Positions 22,500 to 36,000 are shown, counted from the first letter of the stretch. The stretch: DNA of 64,000 bases from Blastomussa wellsi (GCA_947652115.1 OX393573.1:16262573-16326572); one strand, 5' to 3'. Notes: generated by a model from the sequence alone, not told the origin. Numbers and translations: made by a program.

Positions 22500-24030
22500 T
22501 CAGTTCACGCTATGGAGCAATAACATCTTTATTCTTTTTTAGTTACAGGTAATATGTTCTATTGACAGATGACAAAATAGGTTACGATGCTAATAAAGTA
22601 GATTTTATTTTATTTAAATGCGATTTTCCGGCTAACGAAAAGTGGGTTTTCCCCAATAAAAGTTTAATATTTCTTCCTAAATCACGTGCTTTAAGTTATA
22701 AAGCCAAGGCGGTAGTTTCATTTCTCGGTTTACTCCTTCAGTCGGGGGGGTGCCAAATGATGACGAAAACACGCCTCCGAGACAGGGCAGAGCACAGTGT
22801 TCGTCCCTGAAGTTGCTATTCGCAAGCTCTTGCGCTAGTATGAATGGGATAAAATTAAGCCGGAGTGTAAACCTAGAATGATAAAGATTGGTGAATATTT
22901 TACGCCATTACGCTATCTTTTCACACGACGTACAGCACCTTGTAAGTCATTTTGTAAATCTTTAATTTCGTTATCACCAGCCATAAGATCAGTATTCTGT
23001 GATAACCTGCTGCGGGCTCTTGTCCAAAAAAGATCGAACTCGGTTAAATTAAAGGATTTTGTTAAGACGGGTTTGATCTTTGAAATAAATAGGTAAGAAA
23101 TGGAAATCTTGCCATTTTCCAGAATGCTGTGTAAACGCCCTCCTATGGCTCATGTTACGACAACATTTTTAACTTCTTTTAACTAATACAAGTACAATTT
23201 CTTATTGATGTGATTAAACAGTATCCTTTGCATCAATTAATTGTAATTTGAAATGTTCTCACTATATATAATTATTGTAAAGTAATAAATTGATTGCGCA
23301 TTTTAAATAAAAATGATGATGACAATGGGGAATTGTACGCTTCATACGAAAAGCAATAGTGCAGTACCCACCCCTCCCTGTTCCTAGCCTCCAGTGCACG
23401 TGCTCTTTGGACTCGTACGGAAAAGAAACTCAGTGTGGGAGGCTAGTAACCTGTTGTTCCCTGAAGCAATTTTACTCACCCTCCCATCCCTTAGACACCC
23501 ATGCTGTGCACACAATTATATTGGTGTCCCAAAGCAAAGAAACGCTGTCCCAATATTCTTATGCAAATATCGTCTTTTGTTTTAGCGTTTCTCACGTGTG
23601 TGAAAACGCTCCATACAATAGACACTTTACATAAAATGGCGCTCAAATTTGAATACATCCTTAGCCTTAGTTTATAGACAAAGGATTATTTTAACGTGAA
23701 TGTGAGGCTTCGGATGTATAAGTATTGCTATTCAAATGCAGACTCCATTTATGCAAAGTGTCTACACTAAAGATATGCAAAAAGTGAAACTTGGGAAGTA
23801 AATTCTGAAAAAAAAAGGTTGGTACAAGGTTGCAAAAAGGTAAAAGGCGAAAATAGAGAGGTTAAACTTTCAGACATGCAGTAAATTACCAATAAATTTC
23901 ATGATATAGTCATAATTTCGTAAATTGTATAAATGATCCTGATTTAGCTACACCTGCGAGTTAATGATCACAATTTCATGTACGACTACAAGTATCTCTT
24001 CTGTTCTCAACAGGAGTTAAAATAGGCAAC
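22500..24030. other. Spacer without a supported gene
   Basis: I see no exon with matching splice sites, no RNA gene and no recognisable transposase in this stretch between the convergent PTDSS1 and TRAM1 genes. Short open frames at 22562-22810, 22878-23096 and 23359-23634 have unremarkable composition and no family resemblance. Confidence 0.5.
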
Positions 24031-24032
24031 TA

Positions 24033-24208
24033 CAGTGCGACCTCTATTGAGCGGCCACCCTCGGGACTTTGAAAAGTGGCTGCTTAATAGAGGTTGGCCG
24101 CCTAATAGAGGTAAAATATAAATTGGACAAATAATTTAGGACTTTAGAAAGTGGGCGTTTAATGAGGGTGGCCGCCTAATAGGTGGCCGCTTAATGGAGG
24201 TCGCACTG
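24033..24208. mobile_element. Pogo/Tc1-type MITE with TA target
   Basis: The element starts CAGTGCGACCTCTATTGAGC and ends with GGAGGTCGCACTG, giving terminal inverted repeats of about 26 bases flanked by TA on both sides (24031-24032, 24209-24210). Internal copies of TTAATAGAGG and GGCCGC add further self-complementarity. It has no coding capacity. Confidence 0.75.
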
Positions 24209-24364
24209 TAGTCATTTTTCTAGAAACCTGGTGGGCAGGATATTTTCCCTTCCCAATGCTCTGCAGGATAATGTTTTTCCCGTGGAAACATTTTTTCTTT
24301 CTTATAGCCGTGCAAGAATTTTTTCCTCCATTTATGCTGCATGCAATTTTTTCCTTCTCAAGCC

Positions 24365-24590
24365 AATATACACGGTTCAACATTTGCTGAGCAACAAATG
24401 TTGAACAGTGTATCTTGTGATGTTGAATGTTGAAATATGCCATTCAACATGTTGAACTTTCTTGAATGTTGTTGAATGAAAATAGAGCTCGGCTCTATTC
24501 CATTCAACAAGTTGCCGTTTGTTGAACAACTTTGGAAAACAACATTTGTGATCAACAAATGTTGAAAGATGTTGAATCGTGTATCATTGG
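24365..24590. repeat. Foldback repeat built on TGTTGAA words
   Basis: The stretch is packed with AACATTTG, CAACAAATGTTGAA, GTTGAATG and CATTCAAC in both orientations; the ends (ATACACGGTTCAACATTTG and its near-complement near 24560-24590) pair. It resembles the 5-215 repeat in style. It is followed by a C run at 24628-24639. Confidence 0.6.
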
Positions 24591-25014
24591 CTTAAGAAGA
24601 TCTTGCAGGAATTTTTTTTTCAAAATCCCCCCCCCCCCCCAATCCCCTCAAAAGTTAAATGGTCGGCCCCTAAAGAAAGGCAAGAAAATTGGGAAATATA
24701 CAATTGTCTTCAGTTGCTGAGTTTTCATACCCATCTAAACCATGTGAGGAGTAAGCTGCAAGGATGTCTGGCATGGGTTAGAAATACTACAACTTACAGC
24801 TGGCCTCAACTCCTTTCACAGCATGGTGTTTGGAGAAAGGAGAGACAACTCTGTAGTGTAAGAAAAGAATCATAAATGATTTCTATTTTGCATAAAAGGC
24901 AAGAATAAAATAAAACTACAGTTAAGTAATTGGAAATTAAGTAAGTGCCAATCAGGAAATTCATGGAGTGCTTTTCGAGGAAATTTGATGTAACATAAAA
25001 GGGACGCAGGGAGC

Positions 25015-25240
25015 AGGGTTGGCGCAGTGGTGAGAGCACTTGCCTACCACCAATGTGTCCTGGGTTCACTTTTCAAACCTGGCGTCATATGTGGGTCGTT
25101 GCTGGCCGTCATCCTTGCTCCACAGGTTTTCTCCCTCCAAAGAAATAAACAATTTCTAAATTCCAATCTGATCTGGAAACAGTGGATGAAGAGCTGCTCT
25201 GTGACACCGCCACTGCAAAATTCCATTATTGCTATTATAA
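25015..25240 (+). repeat. tRNA-derived SINE
   Basis: It begins GGTTGGCGCAGTGGTGAGAG (A-box-like), then GTGTCCTGGGTTCACTTTTC in the place of a B box. The body contains GTGGGTCGTTGCTGGC and TTTTCTCCCTCC, and the end runs into AT-rich sequence. The tRNA part is too diverged to be a gene. Confidence 0.6.
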
Positions 25241-25575
25241 TTATAACTAAAAGTACTTTTCATGATTGTAAAAACAATGAAAGAACACTGAAAACCTCAA
25301 GGTTTTGTTGAGAATAATTTACTACATCTCTTGGCAAGCTTGTGCTCTCAGAACATTCTCGTTTATACTGAAGCCAGGCTAAGAATTCTAGTCAGCCTGG
25401 GAAAACTGAGAATGTTATAGCAAAGTCTTGCAAAGAGAAGCAGAATCTGAAAAACCTTCATTTGTGTTGCATATTGGAAGCTGTTTACCATTTGTTCAAA
25501 TGTAAACAAAACTGTCATGATCTCCCTTGGGTACCTCCCACTTTGTTGTTATCTCCTGTGATGGAGGGAAGTCAG

Positions 25576-28500
25576 TTAAGATTTCTTGACTTTGGCCACG
25601 ACAGCTTTTGGTGAGCCATTTCTTTTCTCGTACTCTTCAGCTTCAGCTTCCTCACTCTCCTCAGCAACAGGTTCTTCCTTCTTCTTCTTGTCAGTGTCCT
25701 TCTTGCTCTTCTTCTTGGTGTCTTTCTTTTTGGAGGGAGTCGCAGCGCTGACGTGTTCACGCCACAGTCTGATCTGATAGCAAATGAAGTTCCATGCCAA
25801 CCATGCTTGCATGAGTATCACGCCAGCCATGGCAGTGAGCCTGGTAATAAAAAATGAAAATATAAACATTACACACAACAGACTGAGGCTTTGGGGTAGT
25901 GGAGCATTTACTGATTAGTATGAGACAAAGAAAAAAATAAATTACACAAGACAGAGGAAACAGGAATCTATGTTTTTAAATGAATAGAGTAAGTCGATCA
26001 CCATACCGTATTAGTGGACTATTGAAGTTTCCTGAATCAACATTAAGACCAGCATTTTCCAGGCGTGGGAGGCCGTACCTGATTTAGAAGAAAAAATAAC
26101 AAGGAATTAAGAGGCATAACCAATTTGATGGTTTTGCTTTGGTGTGATGCAGAAGACAGGCCTTGTCATGTTACTGGCACTTTTTTCCATGACCTGATGT
26201 GCTTCAATACTACTTACTAGGGGCAACACAAGTATTATACAACAGGTCTCGCAAACTCGCAAAATGCACTAGTGAAAATTTGTGAGTAAGAATCATTCCT
26301 GTCTCCGACACATTTTATGAAAGCTGTTCAAATTGAGCTTCATGTCAAGAAATTCGAAAGAAAGTACAAACAAACTTTTTGTTTACCTTTTACTTCAAAA
26401 GTATCAATAAAACAATTTGCAAGTAGGAAAAACTGTCACTAGCAAGACTTTCCCAGTGGGCTAAAAAGTTAAGTTTGAGTCCTGATACAAGTATCTTCCA
26501 AGTATTGCACAGAGTTGGAGCACGTTCTGCAGTTTTTTTATTGCCAAAAGTGAGTAGTTAGTGATACAGTAATTCAATGTTAATGGTTTATGCAACGCGA
26601 CTTGCAATAATGAAGCAAAATTGTAGACAACGAAGTTGTATATATTGTACAGCAGCAATGTTATAAATGCTGTAAAAGCAGTTGCATCAGGCCCTGCTAC
26701 CTCAAATCTTTAAACTCCAAAAATACAAAGAGCAAAAAAAACTAAATAAAGGTGGAACTGTGATCCACAAGAAGTTCCATACCAGAACGTCATGACAGTC
26801 AGTGCAATAATGGCAAAACGGGCAATGGCAAATAGGACAGTCCACACCCAGAACCTAGAACAAACACAAATAACAACAGACGTTATTGATATCCTACAAG
26901 ATCTCAAAACTACCACAGGAGTGCCAGCTTAATCTAGGTTATGAAAGGCCACCAAACTCTAGCTATTAATGATTTGATTGTACACTTCACATAAGCCTCT
27001 AGATTTTGTGAAACTGAATTTCAGAGAAGCAGTTAAATGAAAAGTTGGCAAAGTCATAATATTGGATTAATCAAAGTCCCTATTATTATTTCCTGTTACA
27101 TGAAACTAGACATTGTGTCTTCTGCAGGGACAGGGCTGTCTGCAACTTTTGAAGTAGCTGGCAAAAAATTGGAAGTAGCCGGATGGTGATTATCATTTTC
27201 ATATACCTGTACCAGTACTGGAATAGTAAATTACAAATAGCCAGAACAAATGAGCCAAATATCCGGTTAATCCTGCTGGCTGTCGGCCGTTAAGGACAAC
27301 CCCACAGGGCAAGAAACAATCATTCAGTATAAATTAATGATTCTTTGAGTGGTAGTTGAACTCACAAGCTGTTGGCCACATCATCTTTGCCACTGATGCG
27401 CAACATTCTGATTCCATGATAGAGACCCTCCACAGCACAGTGAACCACCAAGCAGCACAGTGAAACATGAGTGAAACTACCAGGAGAAAAACAAATCATT
27501 CCAGTCACACTTGTTAACCTTGATCTCATCGTTCCTGTGCAGCCACAGATTATGCCCCACACATTTAACTTACCAAAAGTAATGAACGTTTGGACAGATT
27601 AGACAATCACTTATCTGCATGTTAAAAAGAGTTCTAAAGATATATATATATATATGTAGTAATGTGTGGCCCTTTTCTTTCAAATACTTTAGCTTGGTGA
27701 AGGGTTTTAAGAATACACAGAAGTTGTTTGAGAGTGTTTACTGGAGAGGAAGGTTTATCAGAGATGTTTGGACAGTGTAAATAAAGAACTGAATCTTGAA
27801 TCTTGACTTACAGGAGAGAGCAGACAAAATCTACATGGAGCATTTGTGACACATGGGCTTAACAATCAGCTGTAAGCTAGTTTTCTGCTTAACAGAGACT
27901 ATTATAAACTAAAAAACTTACTTCAACATGTAGGCAGCCCAGATAAAAATTAGATATTCAATGTACAGTTGAACCTTGGGGAAAATCTCTTCCTGTCAAA
28001 ACAAAAAAAGTGTAAATGATTTATAGTTGTCATGCACTTAGCTTCATAAGCACTAAGCTAAGCTACTTTTCAGGCATGCCATTGAAACAAAGGGAACAAA
28101 TATTTTAAATGAACATAGCACAGTTAAAAATCCAGCCCAAATGGCAGGTGTTAGACCAGTTGAATATTATTTTCCAAGATGCGACCAAGGATTTACTGAG
28201 AATAAATCTTGCCAGTGGCAGGGTGGAGACCTTGAACCCAGGACCTCCCGATTACAACACCAGTGCTCTAAACCACTTCTGCACACTGCCTCCCTCAATG
28301 ATAAAGTTTAATCCACCGAGTCAGTGAGTTTAAAAATTTCAAGCTTTATTATCTCAAAGTCCTGACCTCTTAATAATACAGGTCTATGGAATGCCTGATA
28401 AAGTGCATGTGGTGGTTCTTACCCGTTTAGCTCTTGTGAAGTACAGTTCTGGGAAGCAGTGCACCCAAAATGAAATTTGAAGAATGAAGTAAAGCTTGAG

Positions 28501-29978
28501 TGTGAATCTACCACAGAAAACAGAGGCATGAGAAGTCTTTTAAAATGTGTGCTCACTTCATAAAAATGTAAACTATTCTGCTGTTGCATATGCATAACAG
28601 GCACCACAGTCAATTTAAATACTTTAAATGCTGCACACTATCAACTAGATTTACATAAACTTACGACATTTCATTATGTGGATAGCCTTCCCAAAGCTTT
28701 GAAATATTTGGAATAAATCCTTCCTGCAAAACAAATGGTATATGATTTATGAATACAATGAAAATTGAACAAAAAAGACAAAAACAACAACAAAATAAAA
28801 GCACTCATAAAGAATTTCATCACATACTGAAACATATACCGGTAGTTGTCACTGTACAGACACCCTTGGAGTCAAGCTGTATAAAGTGCTACTTTCAAAA
28901 TCTTTGAAATACGGTGGTGGGGGATTATATGGTTGAGTTGAACACTTGTTTCACTCTGACTTGCTCAAATCGTTCTTGTATACAATGAATTTTTTTACCT
29001 TCACTATGATGTCTGCTCCCCAAGCAGCAAAGAAAAAGTAGAAAGGAAGTAATATTCCAGAATCATTGAACTTTGTATTTTTTGTCTTTGACAGTCGCAG
29101 TTTACGGGAGACTTTCTGCAAGGAAAAAAATTTGACAACAGTGACCATTTGATATTTTTTTAACCATAAAAAGAACATCTTGCATTCAAATAGCAATGTG
29201 CACATGATTGCTTTCTGTCAGCGAACAGAAAACAGAACTTTGGAGAACCAATCTGATTCACGGATTTGCAATAGAACACAATAAGACTGCCAGTCCAAGT
29301 TTTCTATTTAACAAATAGATTATGAGCTCGAGATTTCTATCGCACGATAGTTGACAAGGATGCACCCCGAGTCAACTATCACGCATAGAAATCGAGAGCA
29401 AATAATCTAATTGTTTTAGTATAAATCTACTGGTCGTAATCTACTACTCGTGGCGATATTGGTCTTTTCTGGAACAGCCTCGACCAGTAAACTGTCTAAA
29501 TCTTCTTCANNNNNNNNNNNNNNNNNNNNNNNNNNNNNNNNNNNNNNNNNNNNNNNNNNNNNNNNNNNNNNNNNNNNNNNNNNNNNNNNNNNNNNNNNNN
29601 NNNNNNNNNNNNNNNNNNNNNNNNNNNNNNNNNNNNNNNNNNNNNNNNNNNNNNNNNNNNNNNNNNNNNNNNNNNNNNNNNNNNNNNNNNNNNNNNNNNN
29701 NNNNNNNNNCCAGATGTACTCCTGAATGATGGCATGCACCACAATCCATGCCATAGAATAAAAGAAAATGGTACAGAAATCCTTAGGTCCATTTGTATAG
29801 GTTGTTGGAAGATCTTCAGTCTCTGTGGAGGTGAAGTATAAAATTATACTATTTAAAATACATAACAGATCTCGCTCCGACGAAGGGCTAACGCTCAAAA
29901 CGTCAGCACTTGAATCTCTTTACGGTGGCCAATTAACATTATCAACCCAGTTGATAAAACCAAATTATATTGTTATAC

Positions 29979-30023
<45 letters not shown>

Positions 30024-31890
30024 CTATTCACTTGTTTCTACGTTGTTCTTCTGTTATTTTTGTTGTTGTTGTTTTCTGCATGTCTTTACAACTATACCAC
30101 TCCACCAATTAAGTTTTTACTTTCCGAGTTGATATTTGTCTAATTAAATTCACTTTTTCATTTTTCATTTTGTTTTATTTACAGCAAAATGAAATGGTCG
30201 ATGTTGCTGTTGTTTTGAATTCATTAATGAACCTTATTTTGAAGGTGACCACAGATAAAACTGCTCAGAATGAAAAATGTAATTTGAAAAACCTTCGACT
30301 GTAGTTTTAAAAATTGTTATAGTTTTTAAATTTATCTTGCTATACACAAGCTGAAATTATTTTCCTCAAATACCAGTAATCACTAATAACAAGTCAGATT
30401 GTTATTAGTGATTATTGTATTCTTGAAGAGTACAATAAAGTACTTAATGTCCCTGTTGGGTGACCACTTGCTTTGATGTACTATTATAACCCATTATTAT
30501 TGTGACACATTCATGAAAGAATAGAGAAAACAACACATAGTTTGGCGTTAATGTGGGGGCACATCCCTGTGGTCGGCATGGGGAGCAACTGCATAAAACC
30601 TTATGTCTTACCAATGGAACTTACACTTTGCCTCAGTGAATTGAGTTTCAGAACTTGATTTTCTTATTTTTATTTCAAAATGATCAGTTGAGGGTGCCAC
30701 TTTTGAAAGCTGTGCTAAGCACTTCTGGTCACAGAGAATCAATGTAATATTAATGAATTTTATTGTTTCCACATAAAAATGAAGTATCAAATTAGGTATA
30801 TATATAAAGCCTGCTGTTCTACAGAGACAACATAAATATGACTGCTATCCACTGTTGGGTTAGTTAGTATGATATAACAAGCTTGGCACATAAAAATGAT
30901 GCATTATACATTTTACTATAATTATGTTTTGAGACAGAGATATTTGAGCAAAGATTACAAATTGGTGTATAATTTAACTATAGTTTAAGCAATGAAGACT
31001 AAGGAAGTTATATGGAAAAAAGGCCCTAAAGCAATTTTAAGAAACATTTGAACAGCCAGATCAGACTGTATTTACTTTGTTGGGACAGGTGTCAGTAAAT
31101 CTTTTACCATAAACCGTCTCCAATTGCTAGTAAAGACTCAATAAAATCTGCCTACATGTATAACGCTTCAAGCCCATAAAAGCATAGCTAAGATAAGGTA
31201 ATGTATCAGAAGAACGTTTTTTCACTTAAAAATTTTCGTAGCAAGTGTAACAGTTAAGTTTGTCTTTGTGTGAAAAGCATAACCGAGTTATGTCGATCCA
31301 TTGTCTACAACAGAATGACCAATCACAAATTCCCACGACAAATTTAAACGAGGAATGAACCATAATAAGTACGGGAATTGATTAATGAGGTTTTCTAAGA
31401 TGTCGTACTTTTATGTCGAAAAAGAAAGGAATTAAAGCGTGGTGACACGGGCTTCGTTCATTCCCGGGGGAAATAAAGTTATAGAAATATATTGTGTTTC
31501 ACGTGTATCGGCTGCCTCGCTTAAAGTATTTAGAGTTTGAGATAAAACACGCTATAATTTCTTTAGTTTAACATACCGTTTATAGTTCTGGTCAAATTAT
31601 GTTGAGGTGCGATAAAAACAGACGATACTTTAGACGTTGCCTGGAAAACAGTAATAGAAGAAAAGAGAATACATTAGGAATCGAAGAGCATAGCTTATAG
31701 AGGAAAGGAAACAACTCAATATGCGGAGAACGCGCAATAATTGACCATTTTAACACGATAATCTTACCTGGAACATAAGCCCGACCATAAAAAGCATGCA
31801 CACACAGGAGATAATGTCTCCATGATTTGTTATCATGAATTCGTGGCTAAGTATCGGCGCATTTTTCCCCGTTTTTCGCCTGCTTGGCAT
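25576..31890 (-). CDS. TRAM1: Translocating chain-associated membrane protein 1
   Basis: Eleven exons on the minus strand: 31768-31890, 31577-31640, 29822 to about 29710 (end lost in the gap), 28999-29115, 28665-28723, 28423-28507, 27922-27992, 27366-27476, 26783-26854, 26007-26078, 25576-25840. All joins keep phase, giving 383 visible residues against 374 in human. TRAM1 is a multi-pass ER membrane protein beside the Sec61 channel that helps some signal sequences enter the membrane. Matching blocks are SHEFMITNHGDIISC, GPKDFCTIFFY...HAIIQEYIW, LRLSKTKNTKFNDSG (start of the TLC domain), HCFPELYFTRAKR and IRLWREH. An N-glycosylation sequon (NLT) sits in the first lumenal loop, as in human. The cytosolic tail is a Lys/Glu run ending AKVKKS. 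Exon 3 ends in frame at TGG on the gap edge, so only a few codons are missing. Confidence 0.95.
28195..28305 (-). repeat. tRNA-derived SINE fragment, minus orientation
   Basis: On the minus strand it reads like the 11342 SINE head: GGTTTAGAGCACTGGTGTTG, TAATCGGGAGG, then TCCTGGGTTCAAGGTCTCC as the B-box region. It lies in TRAM1 intron 6 in the same orientation as the gene. Confidence 0.65.
29314..29412. repeat. Foldback element, 42-bp arms
   Basis: Arms 29314-29355 and 29371-29412 pair over most of their length (AATAGATTATGAGCTCGAG against CTCGAGA-type complement; GATAGTTGAC against GTCAACTATC) around GGATGCACCCC. It is a small palindromic element in TRAM1 intron 3, just before the assembly gap. 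Confidence 0.75.
29510..29709. other. Assembly gap, 200 N
   Basis: Exactly 200 consecutive N, the size commonly used as a placeholder, so the true length is unknown. It cuts TRAM1 between the end of exon 3 and intron 3. Confidence 0.98.
29865..30029 (+). mobile_element. Penelope-like terminal fragment beside TRAM1 exon 3
   Basis: This is the same terminal sequence as at 5063-5254 and 46617-46724: GACGAAGGGCTAACGCTC, CGTCAGCACTTGAATCTC, TTTACGGTGGCCAATT, then TATAACA-rich sequence and GTTTCTTTAGAAACTTACCC at the end. The hammerhead-like core reads CCGACGA ... CAAAAC, with the essential G before AAA changed, so it is probably inactive. It lies in TRAM1 intron 2, antisense, starting about 40 bases from the exon 3 acceptor. 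Confidence 0.75.
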
Positions 31891-33045
31891 TTTCCCTGTA
31901 ATCAACCTAAAACGCCAAGAAGAAAAGAAAGAGGCTTAGTGGTGTCCAAGCTTTCACCGCCAACAATCAATATTGTACCCAGTCTACTACGCGGACATTC
32001 TTTCGTGAGGATTTGCTACCATTCATCAAAAGGATGTCTAAAATACTTGTGATGTCTGTGATCTATAATTGGTTTCGGAACCAGAACATTTTAGGTGGAG
32101 CTACCCACGATGATCACCGTTACTGACAAGAAAAAGTAATAATAATAATAACAATAATAATATTCATTTATATAGCGCCATTTTCCACTAATTGTCCATG
32201 GCGCTTCACAATACTTAAAAATTAAAATCCTAAAATTAAAATCCTAATCCTTTAAAAAAACCTAAAATCTTAAATATGAAAAACTAAAATCCTAATAATT
32301 AAATGCATTATATAATGCAATTAGGTTACAAATAAAAAGTAAAAACTACAAATCAAATGCACTCTTAAAAAAGATGAGTCTTAAGATCAGCCCTAAAAAC
32401 TGCCTCTGATGATGAAAGTCTGATCTGGAGTGGTAGTTCTTTCCAGAGCCTTGGTACTCCACGGAAAAGCCCTATCACCATACGTTTTAAGATTTGCTCT
32501 GGGCTCATCAAGCAACCTGTTGTTAAGATCTTAGTGTGCGACCAGAAATAGTAAATCGCAGTAGGTCTCTAACGTAATCAGGAGCCAGTCCATTCAGATC
32601 TTTGCCTTCAATTTCTTAGTGAAAAAATAATTCTAAATCCACCGGATGCTATTGGACACTGTTAATTCACTGTCAAAATTAACTGAGAGCTGAGAAATGG
32701 CTCAAATTTTAACTGATAGCTGAGAATCCAGTAGCCTCCTAAGCAGGCGTTATTAGGGGATTGCGTTACACGTTACTCAATCCCCTAATTAATAACAGCC
32801 GTTAATCTTGTACCCAGTTCTCGCTCTGTCAGTGCTGGTTGTTTTCTTCCGTGAATAAACACAGATCATTCCTTTTGTACAAAGAAGCCAATCACAGTCG
32901 TGCAAAATCGATAAATCTGCATCTGTATTGTTCACGCAATGGCGGCTGGATAACTGTCGTGTCGCTCAGGTGTTTTCAGACTTTTCAGGTAAATGCGGTT
33001 GCACTGACCAAAATATCAACAATTTTTCTTTCTACCCACACGAAA
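31891..33045. promoter_or_regulatory. Divergent intergenic region, TRAM1 and FBXO10
   Basis: The two start codons face away from each other across 1155 bases, so both promoters lie here. About half is occupied by a LINE-type repeat (32117-32640). A hairpin around 32754-32795 (AGGGGATTGCGTTACACG...CAATCCCCTAATT) lies between that repeat and FBXO10. I could not locate a TATA box or clear start site for either gene. Confidence 0.5.
32117..32640 (-). repeat. LINE 3'-end fragment
   Basis: It begins with an (AATAATA) run followed by TTTATATAGCGCCATTTTCC and GGCGCTTCACAATAC. The body contains AAAAAAGATGAGTCTTAAGA and GAGCCTTGGTACTCCACGG. This AT-tailed 3' end with a TATAGCGC word is widespread as the tail of CR1/L2-type LINEs and their SINEs in marine animals. 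The element reads on the minus strand. Family call is from memory. Confidence 0.55.
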
Positions 33046-36000
33046 ATGCCCGAGAAGGAAACCTTACTGCCGCTGGAATTATGGCGGGTGATTTTGACCC
33101 ATCTTTCTGTTCGGGATTTGTGTCGCTGTTCTCAAGTTTGTCAAGAATGGAGAGAGCTGGTCAAAAGTCTAGATTCCACTCGTTGGAAACAGCTTTTCTT
33201 GTCCTCGAAGCGATGGAAACACCCGAACTGGCCAAATTATACCCAAAAAGAGCCGACATCGTGGAAGGCCACTTACAAAATCCATCATATGGCTTCAAAA
33301 CAATGGGTGAATCGCAGTGTCGAGGTTCGGTGTGCTCCTTGCTTGTATTTGTTTAGAAGAAGACTTGAGAGAAGGCGAGTTCTACGTGTTGGTTCGGGAA
33401 GGGAATTTCTGACCATTAAAAGCGCAATAGCCTCGGCGGCACCGTTTGACTGTATTCTACTTCATCCTGGAGTTTACGACGAACAACATGTTTTGAGTGT
33501 GAAATTTCCGATTGAGCTCTGCGGTGATGGGCAACTCGGAGATGTTATTTTACAGATTCCAATCGAACAACAGGCATCAACCACGCGAATTCAAAATATT
33601 ATTCTACAGCCTGGTGTTCAGCGATCACAGAATTCTCTCCCCGTCATTTTAAAGGTTAGTACAATTATTTTTGTTTTCTTAGATTTAGTTTATCGAATAC
33701 TGACAAATGTAATCGTTAAACGTAGGCTGAAATTTCATATGCAAACCAATCATCACACAAATTAGTCTTCATTTTCGTATTTGAAGACTTTTTTACAGCA
33801 CCATTTGCCGTGAAAATGAACGTTTTTCAGCTTAGACTTCTTGCTTTACGGCCTCTGCGATGTCTCGATAACATGGAACTTTACAAGTTTGAAGTTACGT
33901 TGTATAAGCGTTTCGACACCCTATTGATTTGGTGCTGAGCGATCCACGTATTTGTGGTTTTTGTGCTAAGATGTTTTACTTCGGTATATTAACCAGAAGT
34001 GCACTAGATGTTCATAAGTTTACTGTACATTAGCTTGCCGTTTTGACCTGAACGATACTAATTTTCAGTACTTGTGAACATATTCTAAATTTATGGAAGG
34101 TGTACCGTGTTGATATGCAGTGATCAATGTTTTCAAAGTTGACTTTTGTCAAGATCTGTATATGTTTGCTATGTAGTTTTGGCATTTATTTAATATATTC
34201 ATTTTACTTATTTTAATTGATCAGGTTTTGGAGGCTACCATACCAGCTATTTCAACATGATTCTATATCACAGTACAAAGCAAAGACTGTCTAAAAATTT
34301 CATTCTACATAATGCGTTTTAATTTTCTGTCTCATAACTTCATACTTAAGAATTATTCCAGGAGCGCACATTGGATATGAGATGGTTGGTAATGAGGTGC
34401 TGACTATAACTTTTTCATGTCCAATAAGCCCAAGTGAAATAATTGTTTTATTAAAAACTCACAAAAAATTGCAAAAAAATTCTTCTGGCTCTTCTCATTG
34501 GCTGGTATGATTTAGCTTATGTGCAGAGCATGGTATATTAGCTCATACCATGATAGCTAGCTCAATGAAAGTGCCTGTATTGCATTGTCCAATGATCTAG
34601 TTTTTAATAAAGGCTGGTAGGCCATACATGTCTGGAAAAAACAGTGATCATAGTACTTGGGCCAAATGCAACCCTTCACATGTAAACTGAAAGCTGAAAA
34701 CATGTTAAAATGTGCAAATAACAGTTTGGACAGTAGACGCTGATGAAGGCTATGCCCGAAACATCTGGATGGTGCTCTTCAGACAGTACAAGTGCTGCGC
34801 AGGTCTCGGATTTTTGTCCATCAATCTCTTATCACAGTGGACAGTGGCTGATCAAAATTTGCCACTGTCTCTTTACTGCTGTCAGCAAACACCAGGAAAA
34901 GAGCCTCTGCCACCAGCGATCAGATGTAAAAAGGAATATGGTTTCATTCATTGCAATATTTCTGTTTGGTAACTTTAAAACCGTACAGGCCTAAGTGATG
35001 AAGACAATTCTGGAATGTACCAGTCACATATAGCTTTATAAACAACACAGCTTGATGATATATCAATATTCTTAAAAGCATCCTCTTAGCACCCTTAGTA
35101 GCATATTTATAGAGAAGTGTGCAATTATTTTGATATTTTTTTACAGAAAGCAAAAGTACAGGTTGGGTTTAAATCTCCTTGGTTTTTATTGTGGCCAAGG
35201 ATGCGGATATCCAGGGTGCCAAATTATGATTGTAAAAAAGCCTTTAAGTAATTTTTTTTTGAAAATAAAGTGTCTTTTGTCAATTTATCAACAGAAAATA
35301 ATTGAAAAGTTAACAACATGTATAAATTCAAGAGTTTTTACTGTCCCATATTCTAAATTTAAATGTTTCAAGAAAGACGGGACAAATAGTCTTTTTTTAA
35401 AGCACACTACTATAAACATTTTTCTTTCAGGAATTCAGGTGTCTGGCAGCACTTCCTTGTACTCTGATTTATCAATAACCAAAAAACACCTGGATGGTGA
35501 AAAAGGCAGTCTGTGAGAGTGTCTTGCCAAAAGCACAGTTTGTACAGTGATCTGTTTTTCTAAATTAAACCCAATATTGCAATGCATTGAAATGCCCCAC
35601 ACTATACAGTAAACACCCGCGTATAAGAACCTAGAATTTTTGGGTTCAGGCTGAATGGGTTCTTATATTTTGGGGCAGTTTTTCGGAACTCAGGCTGATT
35701 AGGTTCTTAGTAGGTTCTTATTTGTAGGAGTTGTCATAGTGATACCATTCAGAGAACTACTGTAGTACTAGTATGTCATAATGGTTGAACATTATAATTT
35801 TATACAGTATTCTATACTCTGTATTTATAAGATTTTTAATTAAACAAATAATTTTCATGGTGTTTCACAGAAATTTCACAATTTCTATCAATAAAATCCA
35901 GTATTTTGGCTACAAAATAAAAGTGTTTTTTGTATAAGAACCTATTGTTCTTTGCCAGCCTAAATAGGTTCTTATATATTTGGGTACTAAAATGCCCAAT

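Noticed and set aside
22562..23096. Two open frames of 72-82 codons
   Set aside because: No splice context, no motif and ordinary composition for AT-rich spacer.
28735..28822. C/D snoRNA in a TRAM1 intron (GTGATGA on the minus strand)
   Set aside because: A C-box-like word is present but no D box (CTGA) follows at a suitable distance.
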